A stretch of 64,000 nt of DNA from Nonomuraea endophytica (GTDB lineage: Bacteria; Actinomycetota; Actinomycetes; Streptosporangiales; Streptosporangiaceae), in assembly GCF_014203235.1 (NCBI RefSeq), contig NZ_JACHIN010000002.1, forward strand, positions 613,245-677,244. The letters run 5' to 3'. The stretch's first letter is position 1, and each line of letters opens with the position of its first letter. The position numbers and the translations under genes were made by a program. Under the pieces are notes generated by a model. That model had not been told where the DNA came from. It searched no databases and saw nothing but the letters and a program-made list of their open reading frames with translations. Shown here piece by piece: positions 1-8,449 of the stretch.

Positions 1-335
1 TCGGCATAACTCTCCGCCACCTCGTCGACGCCGGTCCGTGCCAGAGCCTGGAAAAACCGTTGTTCTTTACGGCGGTGCCTGCCGATCAGGTTGGCCGCGA
101 TGCCGTACAGCCAGGGGCGGGCTTCGGGGTGACTGACGTCGTAGCGGGCGCGGCGCCGGAAGGCGGTCAAGAACGTCTCCGCGACCACGTCATCGGCCAG
201 CGAGTCACCCAGCCGCCGCGTCACATAGCGGTGTAAAGCGGGTGCGTGCCGGTCGAACAGGGCCGCGAAGGCGGCGGGATCGCGCCTGGACCGCTGGATC
301 AGCTCCGCGTCCGCCAGGCTCACATCGGCTGCCAA
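1..335 (-). CDS. ECF-family RNA polymerase sigma factor, C-terminus cut by window edge
   Basis: Only the N-terminal ~110 residues are present; the gene continues past position 1. The translation shows sigma region 2 (LADDVVAETFLTAFRRR) followed by the RPWLYGIAANLIGRHRR signature typical of group 4 (ECF) sigma factors, which direct RNA polymerase to a small regulon. Region 4 is outside the window. I prefer the TTG at 335, which has GGAG seven bases upstream; an in-frame GTG at 323 is the alternative and lacks a good ribosome site. No anti-sigma gene is visible on this side. It is followed upstream (rightwards) by the 27-bp repeat block, which may lie in its leader. Confidence 0.85.
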   Translation of the reverse strand, partial: MAADVSLADAELIQRSRRDPAAFAALFDRHAPALHRYVTRRLGDSLADDVVAETFLTAFRRRARYDVSHPEARPWLYGIAANLIGRHRRKEQRFFQALARTGVDEVAESYA

Positions 336-422
336 GCCTGCGCTCCGTTCCTCGGTGTCGTCACCCTCTTTTCCCCGAAGCGCCAACTTGAGTTCTCGGC
401 CGCTGCTTCCTACAAAGCAGAG

Positions 423-584
423 ACGGCACCCCGCACGATCCCCGGACCGACGGCACCCCGCACAATGCCCGGACCGGCGGCGCTCCGCACGATGGCAGGA
501 GCGGCGGCACTCCGCACGATGGCAGGAGCGGCGGCACTCCGCACGATGGCAGGAGCGGCGGCACTCCGCACGATGGCAGGGGCG
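423..584. repeat. 27-bp tandem repeat, six units
   Basis: Six direct head-to-tail copies of a 27-bp unit start at 423, 450, 477, 504, 531 and 558. Units 3-6 are nearly identical (core CTCCGCACGATGGCAGGAGCG), while units 1-2 are diverged, so the array looks as if it expanded from the right. The unit is a multiple of three, so every frame stays open across it. It lies between the sigma-factor start and the 3' end of the S51-like gene. There are no spacers, so it is not a CRISPR array. Confidence 0.9.
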
Positions 585-600
585 GCGGCGAGAAGCGAGA

Positions 601-1767
601 TCAGGGAAGCAGGCTCCAGCGCGGGCCGTCGGCGGTGTCCTCTACCCGCACCCCACCCTCGGCGAGCGCATCACGCACCGCGTCCGCGCCCTCATAAGCC
701 CCTTCACACCGAAACTTCTCCCGTACGGCCAGCAACGGCGGCACGATCCTCGCCACCACCCGCTGACCGGTGTGCGCCGCGAGCGAGGCGATCAGCCGCC
801 TGAGCACGTCCCTGGCCTGGAGCGGCCCGCCGTCATCCTGTTCGGTGTCAGCTGACCACCCGGCGATGTCCTCCTCCAACCGCAACACCGTCCGGGTGGC
901 CGCCGAGACGTCATCCGAGCCCAGCGCCGCGGCAAACGACTGTTCACAAGCCTCAACGATCTCCCCCAAAGTCCGCTGAGCAGCGACCACCTCAGGAACC
1001 GCAGGCGCGACAAACCGACCCTCCCCCAGCAACAGCTCACGAAGCTCGGCCAATGTGGCCGTGGCACCGGCAGGCAACACACTCTGCCCGCCCCGGGTCC
1101 GCACCGTGACCCCGCCCCGGCCCGCCACGCGTACCCGCTCATCCACAAGATCGATGACCAGCGCCGTATGCTCGTCAATCCCCAAAATCCCCGTACCGAC
1201 AGAAAGCTCCCGCTCCATGAGCGACAACCGCCGCTCCCCGAGATAACAGAACCGCGTGTCATGCGTGCCACCCTCCGCATTGTCATAGTGCGGAATGACG
1301 ACGGCGTTCAGCCCAACGGCCCCCAGCAGATCAACCCCCTCCCGCCAGTACGGCTCCGCCCCCACCTTGTAGATCTCATAAACCGGAACAGTCGCCACCC
1401 CGGCCGTACAAGCGGCAGCAGAGGCGAAAACGGTGACCCCCTCCCGAGCCCGCACCCGCGCGAGCAGATCCGCCATCGCCGACCCACCCGCCCACCGGTC
1501 CAGCGCGTACGTCGGGCTCCCAGGACCGCAAAACACCCAGTCCGCACCCGCGACAACGCCATTGACCTCGACATCCAGCCCGACACTCCGGGCGAAGTAC
1601 TGGCACGCGCGCGCCGAGATCTCCGCGACGTTCTCCTGAAAGGCGTACGGAGTATCAAGCAGAACAGCCCGAGGCTTAGCCCCCAACCCACTGATCGCGG
1701 CACGATGCACCTCGACCATGGTCGGACTGGTCTCACCCGACCCCATCAGCAGCAATGTTCCGTGCAT
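601..1767 (-). CDS. Peptidase S51/class-I glutamine amidotransferase-like protein fused to a CysRS-like C-terminal domain
   Basis: 388 aa from ATG 1767, chosen because GAGGAGGG sits five bases upstream; longer in-frame starts have no such site. Residues ~1-230 match the S51/cyanophycinase-like fold: an MGSGET start, a CGPGSP turn and a FASAAACTAG elbow followed by PVYEIYKVG. In classical S51 enzymes the elbow is GxSAGA with a nucleophilic Ser; here it is Ala/Cys-rich, so the nucleophile is uncertain. Residues ~265-388 resemble the C-terminal domain of cysteinyl-tRNA synthetase (LLAVREKFRCEG, then a DAVRDAL helix and VEDTADGPRW). Function unknown; cytoplasmic, as no signal peptide is seen. The fusion reading is inference from motif similarity. 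Confidence 0.75.
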   Translation of the reverse strand: MHGTLLLMGSGETSPTMVEVHRAAISGLGAKPRAVLLDTPYAFQENVAEISARACQYFARSVGLDVEVNGVVAGADWVFCGPGSPTYALDRWAGGSAMADLLARVRAREGVTVFASAAACTAGVATVPVYEIYKVGAEPYWREGVDLLGAVGLNAVVIPHYDNAEGGTHDTRFCYLGERRLSLMERELSVGTGILGIDEHTALVIDLVDERVRVAGRGGVTVRTRGGQSVLPAGATATLAELRELLLGEGRFVAPAVPEVVAAQRTLGEIVEACEQSFAAALGSDDVSAATRTVLRLEEDIAGWSADTEQDDGGPLQARDVLRRLIASLAAHTGQRVVARIVPPLLAVREKFRCEGAYEGADAVRDALAEGGVRVEDTADGPRWSLLP

Positions 1768-1890
1768 CGCGTCCCTCCTCATGTGCCGCACTTCCAGCGA
1801 CGCACGGGCGAGCCCCTGCAGCAAGTCAACACCTGCTGAACGGACGCTCCTGCATACTTATCGCAGCTATTCGACACGACGGGGAGCGAC

Positions 1891-2352
1891 GTGACTATCT
1901 CGGTTGAGGTGCTGATGCTACTGGCCGACCAACAGGGCGCATGGTCCTACCGCCAAGCCACCGCCACCCCGAAACCAGGCGAAACCCCCGACGAAACAGC
2001 CCGCCGCCTGAGCGGCATCCACCCCGACAACCAGGCCCACGTAGTGCACTCGACAAGCTGGCGCCACCAACCCGACCGGGACCAGATCATCCTCACCTAC
2101 GCCGTATGCCCCGACCCCAACCCAGAAGCCCCAAGAACCCCCCTGACCAGCCCGACCATAGCCCGAGGCTCATCCCCCGCCACCCCAAGCCCGGACCAGA
2201 TCGAACCCGCGAACGTAGCCGCCCACGCCATCCAGCACCTGGCCTTCCTCCGGTCTACCGACCCCGTGGTCGAACGCACCCTGGAGCAGTGGCCCACCAT
2301 CGCCATGGCCCTGGCCTTCCCCACCAAAGAACTCGACACCGCCCGCGCATAG
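1891..2352 (+). CDS. Hypothetical protein, 153 aa
   Basis: Starts at GTG 1891 with GGGGAG a few bases upstream. I do not recognise a family. The first ~70 residues look like a compact alpha/beta domain (VEVLMLLADQQGAWSYRQAT and later IILTYAVCPDPN). A Pro/Ser-rich linker spans ~75-107, and the C-terminal ~45 residues are probably helical (HAIQHLAFLRSTDP, VERTLEQWPTIAMAL). No signal peptide or membrane segment. Third-position GC is high, supporting real coding. It is divergent from the S51-like gene, with 123 bp between the starts, and faces the leftward run that begins at 16 kb. The amino-terminal part could be a DUF of Streptosporangiales, but I cannot name it. Confidence 0.65.
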   Translation: MTISVEVLMLLADQQGAWSYRQATATPKPGETPDETARRLSGIHPDNQAHVVHSTSWRHQPDRDQIILTYAVCPDPNPEAPRTPLTSPTIARGSSPATPSPDQIEPANVAAHAIQHLAFLRSTDPVVERTLEQWPTIAMALAFPTKELDTARA

Positions 2353-2395
2353 CCCACCGGGAACAGGCGACCTGACGGTTCGCGGCTATTCGCGG

Positions 2396-2809
2396 CTAAA
2401 GGTCCAGGCCGGTGTTGAACAGGTCCTCCTGGATGAGATCGATCAGCAGCCGGTGGGTTCCGGGTGATCGTCGACGTCTGCCAGGTCCTCGACGTCGAGG
2501 AGGGTCGGCCGACGCACCCCGATCGCCTTTCCCGGGATCGCCGATGGACATGACCTCGGCGGCGATGCCCGCCGCGTGTTCCGGGTAGATCTCGGCCAGC
2601 ACCGGGCAGAGCAGGTACGCGGACTCGACGTACCCGGCGCAATAGGGCAGCAGGCTCTTGATCTCGTCGAAGGCGCCCCGTGATTGCAGCTCGCGTGCCA
2701 ACGCGCCGAGATGCCGGGGGCTGTCCTGGGCCCCGCCTCGATGTCCGCGTAGCTCAGCCGCGACACGCGTCGCGTACCAGGCGGTGAACGCGTCGGTGGA
2801 CCCTCTCAT
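2396..2809 (-). CDS. Hypothetical protein, 137 aa, with probable compensating frameshifts
   Basis: Last gene of the leftward run, starting at ATG 2809 without a strong ribosome site, 87 bp after the preceding stop. Residues ~1-92 (AWYATRVAAELRG, LPYCAGYVESAYLLCPVLAE) and the last ~18 (LLIDLIQEDLFNTGLDL) have the GC-rich third positions expected here. Between them (about 2455-2535) the annotated frame uses many A/T-ending codons and gives an Arg/Pro-rich tract. The +1 frame there has near-perfect GC3 and reads PTLLDVEDLADVDDHPEP. I infer one base gained near GGGAAAGG and one lost near GGAACCC, either real mutations or base-calling errors. No family recognised. Confidence 0.6.
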   Translation of the reverse strand: MRGSTDAFTAWYATRVAAELRGHRGGAQDSPRHLGALARELQSRGAFDEIKSLLPYCAGYVESAYLLCPVLAEIYPEHAAGIAAEVMSIGDPGKGDRGASADPPRRRGPGRRRRSPGTHRLLIDLIQEDLFNTGLDL

Positions 2810-2896
2810 CTCGGCGTCGCGTATCTGGGTCGCCGTGGTCGGGTTCGTCGCCGCTGTTCGCCGGGCCGATATTCCTGCCGTAGGCCTGGACGTGGC

Positions 2897-3328
2897 CTAT
2901 CTCGATGTCGCCCCGAGTACTTGGCTCGTCGGGCACGGCCAGGAGACGTGGCAGGCGCCGCACTCGTGTTCGCTGCCGTCCGCCCGCAGGCACGGCGTGT
3001 GGATGCTCCGAAGCTCCATGAGCACCGCGGGCGGGGTGGAGATCCGGCCGTTCAGGACAAGGAAGAGGATCGAGCCGCCAACGGCGGCCAGCGCGCCGAT
3101 GAGAGACCTGCCGGCTCCCTGGACGGCGCATTGGCCGACGATCCCCGACTCCAGCGGCGATTCGCCGCCGGCTACCAGCCCGAAGCTCGCGACCAGCGAC
3201 GGGCCGCAACTCAGTTCCGTGCCCAGGATGGCGATGCTCACCGGCATCGTGAAGTACGCGAGGCCGATAAGCCCGCCGATGGTGAGGGCGATCCAATCCC
3301 AGCTGATGGTCTGCGGTGACTGTCGCAT
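2897..3328 (-). CDS. Small membrane protein, 143 aa
   Basis: Begins at ATG 3328 with AAAGGAC upstream, 18 bp after the LpqN-like gene. Two clear hydrophobic segments are visible: residues ~12-35 (WIALTIGGLIGLAYFTMPV) and ~74-94 (LIGALAAVGGSILFLVLNG). The tail carries several cysteines (HECGACHVSWPC), which could bind metal or form disulfides. No family recognised. Its place at the end of the secretion-like operon suggests an accessory membrane role, but that is context only. It could equally be an unrelated gene caught downstream by read-through. Confidence 0.6.
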   Translation of the reverse strand: MRQSPQTISWDWIALTIGGLIGLAYFTMPVSIAILGTELSCGPSLVASFGLVAGGESPLESGIVGQCAVQGAGRSLIGALAAVGGSILFLVLNGRISTPPAVLMELRSIHTPCLRADGSEHECGACHVSWPCPTSQVLGATSR

Positions 3329-3346
3329 CGTGAGAGGTCCTTTCTG

Positions 3347-3790
3347 TCAGCCGGTGAAAGAGGTGAGGATGTCGGCCAGCACGTCCGGCTCGGCCGCCGG
3401 TTGTGTGCCGAGGAGCGTGTGCACGGTGCGCAGGCCGTTCGGGGAGCGGTCCTGACGGCCGGTCACCAGGACGACGTGGCGGAAGGCGCGCCCGTCCACG
3501 TCGACGACCGCCTCCCTGACGACGGCCCTGCCGTCCTCGGCGACCGGGCGGAGCACCGACCCCGCGCCGAGGTCGAGCAGCACCTGCTCGGCCAGGTCGC
3601 CGAGCGGCTGGGCGTCAGGCAGCCGCGCACCAAAGACCAGCACGGTCGGCCGGGAACCGTGACGCTCCGGGCCGAGGAAGGCGATCAGGGCATCCGGCGG
3701 CTCGATGGCCGTCCAGCCGTCGGGGACGCTGATGCGAAACGGCCACAGACCGGGCGAGACGTCGTTGGGCCAGGTGACGGTGACCGTCAT
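3347..3790 (-). CDS. LpqN/LpqT-like (PsbP-fold) protein, 147 aa
   Basis: ATG 3790 overlaps the stop of the 406-aa gene by four bases (ATGA), so translation is probably coupled. The sequence has the pattern of small PsbP-fold LpqN/LpqT-like proteins: an N-terminal FRISVPDGW strand-turn, a central PTVLVFGARLPDA strand and alternating strands to the end (FRHVVLVTGRQDR). No signal peptide or lipobox is present, unlike mycobacterial LpqN, so it should be cytoplasmic or co-exported. Proteins of this size and fold often accompany type VII loci and may act as chaperones; here that is inference from position. Confidence 0.5.
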   Translation of the reverse strand: MTVTVTWPNDVSPGLWPFRISVPDGWTAIEPPDALIAFLGPERHGSRPTVLVFGARLPDAQPLGDLAEQVLLDLGAGSVLRPVAEDGRAVVREAVVDVDGRAFRHVVLVTGRQDRSPNGLRTVHTLLGTQPAAEPDVLADILTSFTG

Positions 3791-5007
3791 GGCAGACTCT
3801 TGATCGCGTTGAACGGGGCCGAAACGATCTTGCGCACGTCGACCTCGACGCCGCCCGTCAGCTTGGCGCCGGGGCCGAACGCCAGTCCGCCGCTGAGTTG
3901 CAGCTTGAGCTTGCCGTCGTGGAACCCGCCATCGGCATGCGCCGACATGCCGACGCCGCCCTGGACCTCTACTCCCGCCTTGGCCTTGACTCCCGCGACG
4001 TCCGCCGAGCCTTCGACGCCTGCTTTCGCGCCCACGAACCCGTCGAAGCCGCCCCGGGCCCGGAACCCGTCGGGTCCCACACGCGCCTCGGCCCCGGCCG
4101 AGACCTCTCCGCCTCCTGCCCGCGCGGACCAGCCCGCCTCCAGGTGGCGCGCCCGCCAGCCGCCGTCCGCTTTCAGGGCGTAGGCCTCGGCCCGGAAGTC
4201 GCCACGCGCGCCGTAGTCGGAGCCGATACGGCCGGCGCCGCCGGATACCTCGAACGCGCGGTGCCCGAGGGTGTACCGCCCGCCGAGGGGCAATTTGCCG
4301 CTCGACAGCGCTCCATCGTCCCCGTACTTCCCGTACAGAAGGGAGAACAACGGTGCGGCGGGCGACAGGCCATTGCGCTGGATGCGACGCAGCTCTTGCG
4401 GAGTCAGCCCATGCCCTCCCGCTCTCCGCGGCCCGGGGCGCATCCCCCGCTCCTTGAGCGTCTCCTGAAGCCGTGGCCCGATCACGACCTCGCCGGGCGG
4501 CGCCGGCAACGTTCTGAGCACCGCCGCGCCCTGACAGGCCGCGGCCAGTGCGCGCACGGCACGGTCCCGCTCGCGGGCGGCCTCCTCATGGCGGCGTCTC
4601 GCCCGCTTCACTTCCTCTTCGGCCTCTTCGATCTCCTGTTTCGACCGCGCGAGCGCGACTGGATCTGCCGTCGCCGGCAGTCCGGACAGACGCGTGTGCA
4701 CTTCGCTCAGCCGGCGCTCGGCCCGGTCCAGCTTGTCGCGCGCTTCCTGTTCCTCCGCGATGGGGGCGACGACGCGGCGCAGCGCGTCGGCGAGTTCCTC
4801 GTGCGCGGACCGGGCGGTGATCAACGCGGTCGCCAGGCCGCCCAGCGTGGTCATGAAGCGAGAGGCGCACGGCCCGACCAACGTTCCGGCGGCGAGGCCG
4901 GAGGCGACCATGCGCATCGTGCCGGCGGCGCCGTCAAGGTCGCGTGCCCGTAGTCCGTGCTCGTCCGACGCGCTCAGCAGCGTGCCGGGATCGGCCGCGT
5001 CATGCAT
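3787..5007 (-). CDS. Coiled-coil/Gly-Ala-rich putative type VII secretion partner, 406 aa
   Basis: Starts at ATG 5007, four bases after the preceding stop. Residues ~1-95 are Ala-rich helices of the kind seen in WXG/EspA-like N-termini. Residues ~95-150 form a strongly charged coiled coil (KLDRAERRLSEVHTRL, EEAEEEVKRARRRHEEAARE). Residues ~215-390 are Gly/Ala-rich with alternating short strands (GGEVSAGAEARVG, GFVGAKAGVEGSADVAG), resembling a beta-repeat passenger. There is no signal peptide, as for type VII substrates. It has no recognisable toxin catalytic motif. Most likely a secreted or scaffold component of the locus; that role is inferred from context and architecture. Confidence 0.6.
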   Translation of the reverse strand: MHDAADPGTLLSASDEHGLRARDLDGAAGTMRMVASGLAAGTLVGPCASRFMTTLGGLATALITARSAHEELADALRRVVAPIAEEQEARDKLDRAERRLSEVHTRLSGLPATADPVALARSKQEIEEAEEEVKRARRRHEEAARERDRAVRALAAACQGAAVLRTLPAPPGEVVIGPRLQETLKERGMRPGPRRAGGHGLTPQELRRIQRNGLSPAAPLFSLLYGKYGDDGALSSGKLPLGGRYTLGHRAFEVSGGAGRIGSDYGARGDFRAEAYALKADGGWRARHLEAGWSARAGGGEVSAGAEARVGPDGFRARGGFDGFVGAKAGVEGSADVAGVKAKAGVEVQGGVGMSAHADGGFHDGKLKLQLSGGLAFGPGAKLTGGVEVDVRKIVSAPFNAIKSLP

Positions 5008-5011
5008 GCCG

Positions 5012-5278
5012 TCACCCGCCCGCGACGCGGAAAGCGAGCGCGGTCAGCTCCGCCTGCCGCGAGGTCAGCCGGACGATCTCCTCGATCTCCCCGAGGTGGG
5101 CGGCCAGGCTGGCCGTGACGTCGTGCAGGGCCGCGTCGGCGGCGGTGTCACCGGTGGCCGGCCGTCCCCCGGCGGAGAAGGACGGGGCAGAGAGGGGCAG
5201 CGCGGCCGCCGCGCCACCGAGGTGGGCGCCCAGGCTGATGAGCGCGGCGGGCTGGGCCGCGATCCGTTGTGTGGTCAT
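5012..5278 (-). CDS. Small EspC/WXG-like helical protein, 88 aa
   Basis: ATG 5278 gives 88 residues, the size of ESX-type helical-hairpin proteins. The sequence is Ala/Leu-rich with two predicted helices (AALISLGAHLGGAAAALPL and ASLAAHLGEIEEIVRLTSRQ) separated by a Pro/Gly loop. A canonical WxG is missing, so it is closer to the EspC-like secretion-associated proteins than to true EsxA/B. It lies ten bases after the transglutaminase-like gene and four before the 406-aa gene. A palindrome 36 bp upstream (5314-5331) may give it its own promoter. It could pair with the 406-aa product. Confidence 0.65.
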   Translation of the reverse strand: MTTQRIAAQPAALISLGAHLGGAAAALPLSAPSFSAGGRPATGDTAADAALHDVTASLAAHLGEIEEIVRLTSRQAELTALAFRVAGG

Positions 5279-5288
5279 GCATGGGACG

Positions 5289-7367
5289 TTAGAAGCGCGC
5301 GTGGCGCCGCGAAATGGGAAGCGTTTCCCATCGCGGCCGCATCGCCGCGGCCATCCTGCGCCGGATCGGCAGGCCGGTCCGGAGCCCGGCAAGCGCGGCG
5401 TCGGCCAGGGCCCAGGCTCGTTCGCCCTCGGCCGCCCCGACCTCGTGCCCGCCATACATGGCCTGATCGACCAGCGGCAACAGGTCCGCAGTGGGCGGGG
5501 CCATGCTGGGGAAGCGCGTCGTCGCGGCCGTGGCCGCCTCTCCCGTGGTGCTGCCCGGGGCCAGCCTCAGGCCGGCGTCGCGGGATCGGTCGAGCGTCTC
5601 GCGCCAGGCCGCCATCACCCGACCGCGCGGATCGGCGGTACGGCGGCGCCGTACCCTCACCGTCCACTTGAGCAGGGGTACGGCTGCCGCCGCGGCCCCG
5701 GCCACGACCGGGATGAGCAGCCACCACCAGGATGGGCCCTGCTGACGGGGGCTCGCGGGAGCGGGGGCGGCGTGGCCGGACGGGTGACGCTCGGCGTCGA
5801 TGGGAGAGGCGGCCTCCTCCTCGGGCGCCGGTTCGGCGCGGTCCGCGGGCGGGCGGTCGCGATCGCCGCGGGGCGTGGGGTGGAAGGGCACCCACCCCGC
5901 TCGCTCGAATCGCACCTCGGCCCAGGCGTCCACGTCCCGCTCGGTGATCGTGTACCGGCCGGCGCGGCGGGTGGCAGGGCGGAAGCCGACCACGACCCGG
6001 ACGTCGTATCCCAGCGAGCGGGCCAGGACCGCGTACGCGGAGGCGTATTGTTCGGCCGTGCCGCGTTTGGTCTCCTTCATCAGGTGCCGGATCTGCCAGG
6101 CGCCGTGGCCGCTCGGTGGGCTGGGCGAGGAGTCTTCCGCGTAGGCGGCCGAGGTGAAGTGGGCGGCCAGGCGGCGCAGCCCGTCGTATCCGCGACCGGC
6201 CCCGGCGATCTTCTCCGCCTCGCCGGTGAACGCGGCGACCGCCGCGTCGTGCGCTGGTCCGGACGCGGGTCGGTCGGCGGCGAGTTCGGCCGGGCGGGCG
6301 GAAGCGAGCGCGCTGCGTACCGTGTAGCCGGGCGGCACCGGCTGGTCGTCGGGCAGCACCACGTCGCCGGTCTCCGGGTCCACGCCGAGCCCGGCGGCCG
6401 AGACCTCCAGCGGGCGGCCGCTGGAGACCAGCATGCCGAGAGGGCCTGGCTGTTCGACGCGTACGTGTTCGGTGGTCGTGCCGTGGGGATGCTCGCGTTC
6501 TGGCAACGTGGTCCCGGCTCGCCAGTAGGTGGCGGTGGAGGTCCAGTACGAGCCGTCGAAGGCGGTCAGCGTGGCGTAACGGAGCCAGGTGAGCGCGCGG
6601 CCGGTGGTGACCGTGAGCCGTACCTGGGCCCGGCCCGTGTGGAGCGCGGGGAACTGGGCCAGCGGGCTGGTTGCCTGGCGGGGCCGTACCGGCTGGGGGA
6701 TGAGCTCGCGGGCGTCGAGCGGCCGGTCGCGCGTGGCGAGGACGCCCGGCGCGAACAGGCTCGCGGCCACGCCCGCAGCCAGGACGAGCGGGACCACGGC
6801 CACCACCGCCAGGTGGATCCCGGAGCCGCGCGGCCACGCCCCGAGCACCAGGAACGCGGCGACGATCAGCACCGCGCCCGGTCCGAGCCAAGCCGCCGCG
6901 CCGGCGGGGGCCGAGACGGCGAGCCCGGCGGCGGTGCCGAGCAACGCCAGCGGTAGGCCCCGCACCACGGGCTTGCCGCGCAGTACGGTCTCGGCGGCCA
7001 TGAGCGAGGAAAGCCCGGCCAGGACCGCGACGGTGGCCAGTTCCGCGCCGTCCGGCACCAGCGGCGGGATCGAGGTGAGCAGCCGGCGGGGTCCGCCGAG
7101 GACGTTGGAGGGCAGCACCAGCGCGAGGTAGGCGGCCAGGACGAACGCGCCGGCCGTCGACCGGGTGACGGCCGGGATCCGGGTGGCCAGGGCGGTGAGG
7201 AGACAGGTCGCCACGGTCACCGCGGCGGCACCCGCAGTGGGTAGGACGTAGCGCGGGTTGGCCAGGGCTTCGACGGGGGTGGGCGCGAACGTGCCGGCGA
7301 AGGCGAGGACCGGAAGCAGTCCGGCGGCAACAGCCAGCGCGCAGCCGCCCACTCTCCTGGCGGTCAT
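5289..7367 (-). CDS. Transglutaminase-like membrane protein with degenerate catalytic triad, 692 aa
   Basis: ATG 7367 overlaps the DUF58 stop (ATGA). The N-terminal ~210 residues hold six or so membrane helices, followed by an extracytoplasmic domain of the transglutaminase-core fold, another membrane helix near ~560 ([19 protein letters not shown]) and a C-terminal cytoplasmic domain. This is the DUF3488-transglutaminase-DUF4129-like layout usual beside MoxR and DUF58 genes. The core motifs are present but mutated. Where active enzymes have Cys (RGxCEQ) it reads RGTAEQ (Ala438); where they have HAW it reads DAW (Asp480); and where Asp is expected in FDPTP it reads FHPTP (His496). It is probably a binding or structural pseudoenzyme rather than a protease or cross-linker. 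Confidence 0.85.
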   Translation of the reverse strand: MTARRVGGCALAVAAGLLPVLAFAGTFAPTPVEALANPRYVLPTAGAAAVTVATCLLTALATRIPAVTRSTAGAFVLAAYLALVLPSNVLGGPRRLLTSIPPLVPDGAELATVAVLAGLSSLMAAETVLRGKPVVRGLPLALLGTAAGLAVSAPAGAAAWLGPGAVLIVAAFLVLGAWPRGSGIHLAVVAVVPLVLAAGVAASLFAPGVLATRDRPLDARELIPQPVRPRQATSPLAQFPALHTGRAQVRLTVTTGRALTWLRYATLTAFDGSYWTSTATYWRAGTTLPEREHPHGTTTEHVRVEQPGPLGMLVSSGRPLEVSAAGLGVDPETGDVVLPDDQPVPPGYTVRSALASARPAELAADRPASGPAHDAAVAAFTGEAEKIAGAGRGYDGLRRLAAHFTSAAYAEDSSPSPPSGHGAWQIRHLMKETKRGTAEQYASAYAVLARSLGYDVRVVVGFRPATRRAGRYTITERDVDAWAEVRFERAGWVPFHPTPRGDRDRPPADRAEPAPEEEAASPIDAERHPSGHAAPAPASPRQQGPSWWWLLIPVVAGAAAAAVPLLKWTVRVRRRRTADPRGRVMAAWRETLDRSRDAGLRLAPGSTTGEAATAATTRFPSMAPPTADLLPLVDQAMYGGHEVGAAEGERAWALADAALAGLRTGLPIRRRMAAAMRPRWETLPISRRHARF
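5314..5331. promoter_or_regulatory. Palindromic operator-like site, copy 1
   Basis: ATGGGAAGCGTTTCCCAT: seven-base arms ATGGGAA/TTCCCAT around four bases. It lies inside the last codons of the transglutaminase-like gene and 36 bp upstream of the 88-aa gene. The same motif recurs upstream of the WXG100 gene and of the FHA regulator, suggesting one factor controls all three starts. Confidence 0.55.
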
Positions 7368-8449
7368 CCGCGCTCTCCGCTCAGGCGTCCGATCGCCTGG
7401 ATCGCACTGGCAGCCAGGGGCGCGCTGATCGTCGTCAGCGCGGCGCGGCGAAGCGCGGTGGACGTGGTGGCGGCGGGGTCCAGCCGCACGACCAACGCGG
7501 CGGAGAGCCGGGACACGGCGCCGGTGATCAGGACGATGTGTCCGTCCATCTCGGCGACGCGGCCCTTCTCGACCCGGCGCGCGGCGGCGAGCCGGTCCAG
7601 GGGGCTGCGAGCGCCCATGGCCGCCAGCTTGCCGAGGTCTTCGCCGATCACCACGAGTTCGGTCGGCACAGGCGCGGCCACGATCGAGGCGGCCACCTCC
7701 ACCGCCTCCTCGAACGCGGCCTCGTCCAGCACGTCCGATCGAGCGTCCAGGACGACCGTGGCGGCGGGGTCATGGGTGTTCACGCGCTCCTGGACGAGCA
7801 GCGAGCCGGTGCGGGCGGTGGAGCGCCAGTGGATGAGCCGGGGGTCGTCGCCCGGCCGGTACTCGCGCAGCCCGGCGAACGTGCCGGTGCCGTGCGGTGC
7901 CCGCCTGCCGAGGTCACCGTCCTCGTCGGACAGCGCGCCCACGGGCAGCGAGCGAAGAGGATGTACGCGCGGGTGCACCCAGATCGGCGCCGGACCGGTG
8001 ATCGTCCGGCGGCGGACGACCAGCCCGAGCGGGTCACGGCGTTCCAGCCTGAGCGGGCCCAGCATGAGCAGGCCACGCCTGGGCGCGGGGACGGAGTACT
8101 CGACCGTGACCGACCCGCCGCGCACCGGCGGCGCGATCACGCTCCCCATCTCCTTGCCGTCGGCTCTGTCGGCCACGCCGGTCCAGCCCAGGGGACGCCG
8201 TCCGGCGTTGCCCACCGTGATCACGCAGACGAGGTCGGTGCCGGCGGCGACGTGGTCCCCGGTGGTGGCGCGGGTGACCTCCAGCCGGTCCGGTAACGCT
8301 ACGATCGCCAGCGCGGCCAGCACCAGCACGGGCGCCGCCCCGCCCAGGCCGACCAGCGCGGTGTAGCCGCCGGTCAGGCCCACGGCCAGCGCCAGAGCGC
8401 CTCCGGCCAGCACGCAGACGCCGGTGCCCGTGAGGATCGGCGCGTTCAC
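7364..8449 (-). CDS. DUF58 domain membrane protein, 361 aa
   Basis: Starts at GTG 8449, overlapping the MoxR stop by four bases (GTGA). Two N-terminal membrane helices (residues ~5-50) are followed by a cytoplasmic beta domain and the DUF58 hallmark near residue 195-230: [18 protein letters not shown], then [12 protein letters not shown]58 proteins are vWA-like partners of MoxR ATPases and often act with transglutaminase-like membrane proteins in envelope or secretion processes. Here all three genes are adjacent and overlapping, so they very likely form one complex at the membrane. The exact substrate is unknown. Confidence 0.9.
   Translation of the reverse strand: MNAPILTGTGVCVLAGGALALAVGLTGGYTALVGLGGAAPVLVLAALAIVALPDRLEVTRATTGDHVAAGTDLVCVITVGNAGRRPLGWTGVADRADGKEMGSVIAPPVRGGSVTVEYSVPAPRRGLLMLGPLRLERRDPLGLVVRRRTITGPAPIWVHPRVHPLRSLPVGALSDEDGDLGRRAPHGTGTFAGLREYRPGDDPRLIHWRSTARTGSLLVQERVNTHDPAATVVLDARSDVLDEAAFEEAVEVAASIVAAPVPTELVVIGEDLGKLAAMGARSPLDRLAAARRVEKGRVAEMDGHIVLITGAVSRLSAALVVRLDPAATTSTALRRAALTTISAPLAASAIQAIGRLSGERG

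Noticed and set aside
361..564. Minus-strand 67-aa ORF with PPLLPSCGV repeats
   Set aside because: It is a by-product of the 27-bp repeat being a multiple of three. It has no ribosome site, and the same repeat is open in other frames.
423..584. CRISPR array
   Set aside because: The repeats are directly adjacent with no spacers, and there are no cas genes nearby.
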